Positions 63,507 to 64,000 of a DNA stretch of 64,000 nucleotides are shown here, in pieces (position 1 is the first letter of the stretch; the number at the start of each line of letters is the position of its first letter). The translations under genes were made by a program, and so were the position numbers. The stretch spans positions 1-64,000 of the forward strand of contig QKAS01000022.1 in NCBI GenBank assembly GCA_003246295.1, given 5' to 3'. Source of the DNA: Clostridia bacterium (GTDB lineage: Bacteria; Bacillota; Clostridia; Lachnospirales; Lachnospiraceae). The notes under the pieces were generated by a model. It searched no databases. It worked only from the letters and a program-made list of their open reading frames with translations, and was not told the DNA's origin.

Positions 63507-64000
63507 CTACTCAGCAGCATATTCATACTGTACACTTTCAGTAGCATCATCTGATGCAAGGATGCTCGTATCTTTGGTATCTCCAAATTCCAGGGAATCC
63601 TCTTCCATATCAGGAAAACGGTAAAATGGCTCCATGAGTGCTTTATAATTGAATTCATATGCTGGTTTTCCTTCTGTCTGTGCTTCTACTGCACTCATTT
63701 GCAACCAGAATCGAATATACTCACTTCCAAGCGCATACAATGTTACATATCCTTCGGCATCCACCGTCCCGTCCTTATGAAAATAAATATTCATATCATA
63801 CGCTAACTCCCGATCAATTCCTGCGCCAGAATTTTGTTCTGTCATAAAACTTCCTTTTACCTGGAAAACACTAGGTTTTGATTGATTCACAAGAGTCTCT
63901 GTCGTTGCGCTATCTTTACTACTATCCAATGAATATTCATTCAGCAGATAACCTACTCTAAATGGTCCATTTGATAAAGTAACATCAGTTGCATAAGTTC
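63507..64000 (-). CDS. Partial protein of unknown function, continues beyond the window
   Basis: The frame is open from the stop at 63507 to the window edge (about 164 codons; upstream residues read TYATDVTLSNGPFRVGYLLN), so the start lies outside. A TTG at 63929 has no ribosome site and is not taken as a start. The visible part is acidic and hydrophilic with MTEQNSGAGIDRELAYDMNI and ends SVQYEYAAE. It precedes the zinc-ribbon gene by 26 bases and is probably co-transcribed with it. I do not recognise the family. Confidence 0.6.
   Translation of the reverse strand, partial: TYATDVTLSNGPFRVGYLLNEYSLDSSKDSATTETLVNQSKPSVFQVKGSFMTEQNSGAGIDRELAYDMNIYFHKDGTVDAEGYVTLYALGSEYIRFWLQMSAVEAQTEGKPAYEFNYKALMEPFYRFPDMEEDSLEFGDTKDTSILASDDATESVQYEYAAE

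Overview
The window is AT-rich, densely coded DNA, mostly on the minus strand, with AGGAGG-type ribosome sites. Gene families point to an anaerobic low-GC Firmicute, most likely a gut-associated member of the Lachnospiraceae or a related Clostridia group: A-type flavoprotein, RIC-type di-iron protein, MinD-like ATPases with inserted ferredoxin domains, GH112 phosphorylase, YesM/YesN-type two-component systems, and a yybP-ykoY riboswitch. I see no rRNA, tRNA, CRISPR array, insertion sequence or prophage. This is chromosomal, mostly metabolic and regulatory sequence.

Layout. 1-5.5 kb: an EamA exporter, a MerR/DUF2177/DUF1295/FakA-FakB-fusion operon, and a divergent aldo-keto reductase with a MerR-type 19-bp-spacer promoter. 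5.5-8.4 kb: nitrosative/oxidative stress module (RIC protein, FprA, Crp/Fnr regulator with an N-terminal cysteine cluster, FNR-like dyad). 8.5-18.8 kb: galacto-N-biose/lacto-N-biose use (GH112 phosphorylase, ABC importer without its own ATPase, AraC regulator, N-acetylhexosamine 1-kinase), then a LacI regulator and an MFS transporter. 18.9-27 kb: a ribose-type ABC importer preceded by a regulatory operon: a 53-aa protein, a YesN-type regulator, a YesM-type kinase with almost no extracellular part, and a doubly degenerate RbsA-like protein. 27-31.6 kb: flavodoxin-like protein, AIM24-like protein, TfoX C-terminal-like protein, PAP2 phosphatase and a GDT1-family cation exporter under a Mn2+ riboswitch. 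31.6-35.5 kb: TetR-controlled MacB-like ABC system. 35.7-40.8 kb: thioredoxin-reductase-like flavoprotein and an Mrp/MinD-ferredoxin/NifX-like/metallo-beta-lactamase cluster read from a promoter carrying three copies of one 11-bp motif. 40.9-48.7 kb: CDP-alcohol transferase-PEBP fusion, LD-carboxypeptidase, acetyltransferase, serine hydrolase, tocopherol-cyclase-like protein, a predicted di-heme/FMN membrane protein with its TetR regulator, and a nitroreductase. 48.7-51.5 kb: a Cache-HAMP-PAS-GGDEF-EAL gene cut by one in-frame TGA where Trp is expected. 51.7-64 kb: DEAD-box helicase, acetyltransferase, XRE-DUF3169 pair with twin operators, a WYL/LytTR/AgrC-like kinase/secreted protein set with two pairs of 21-bp-spaced direct repeats, isochorismatase-like hydrolase, ArsR-aldehyde dehydrogenase pair, and two proteins of unknown role, one running off the window.

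The most unusual candidates are the regulatory operon at 22.6-27.0 kb (a sensor-poor kinase encoded with a dead paralogue of the transporter ATPase) and the LytTR circuit at 54.9-59.5 kb. Functions are assigned by reading motifs and recalled family knowledge; no database search was run.
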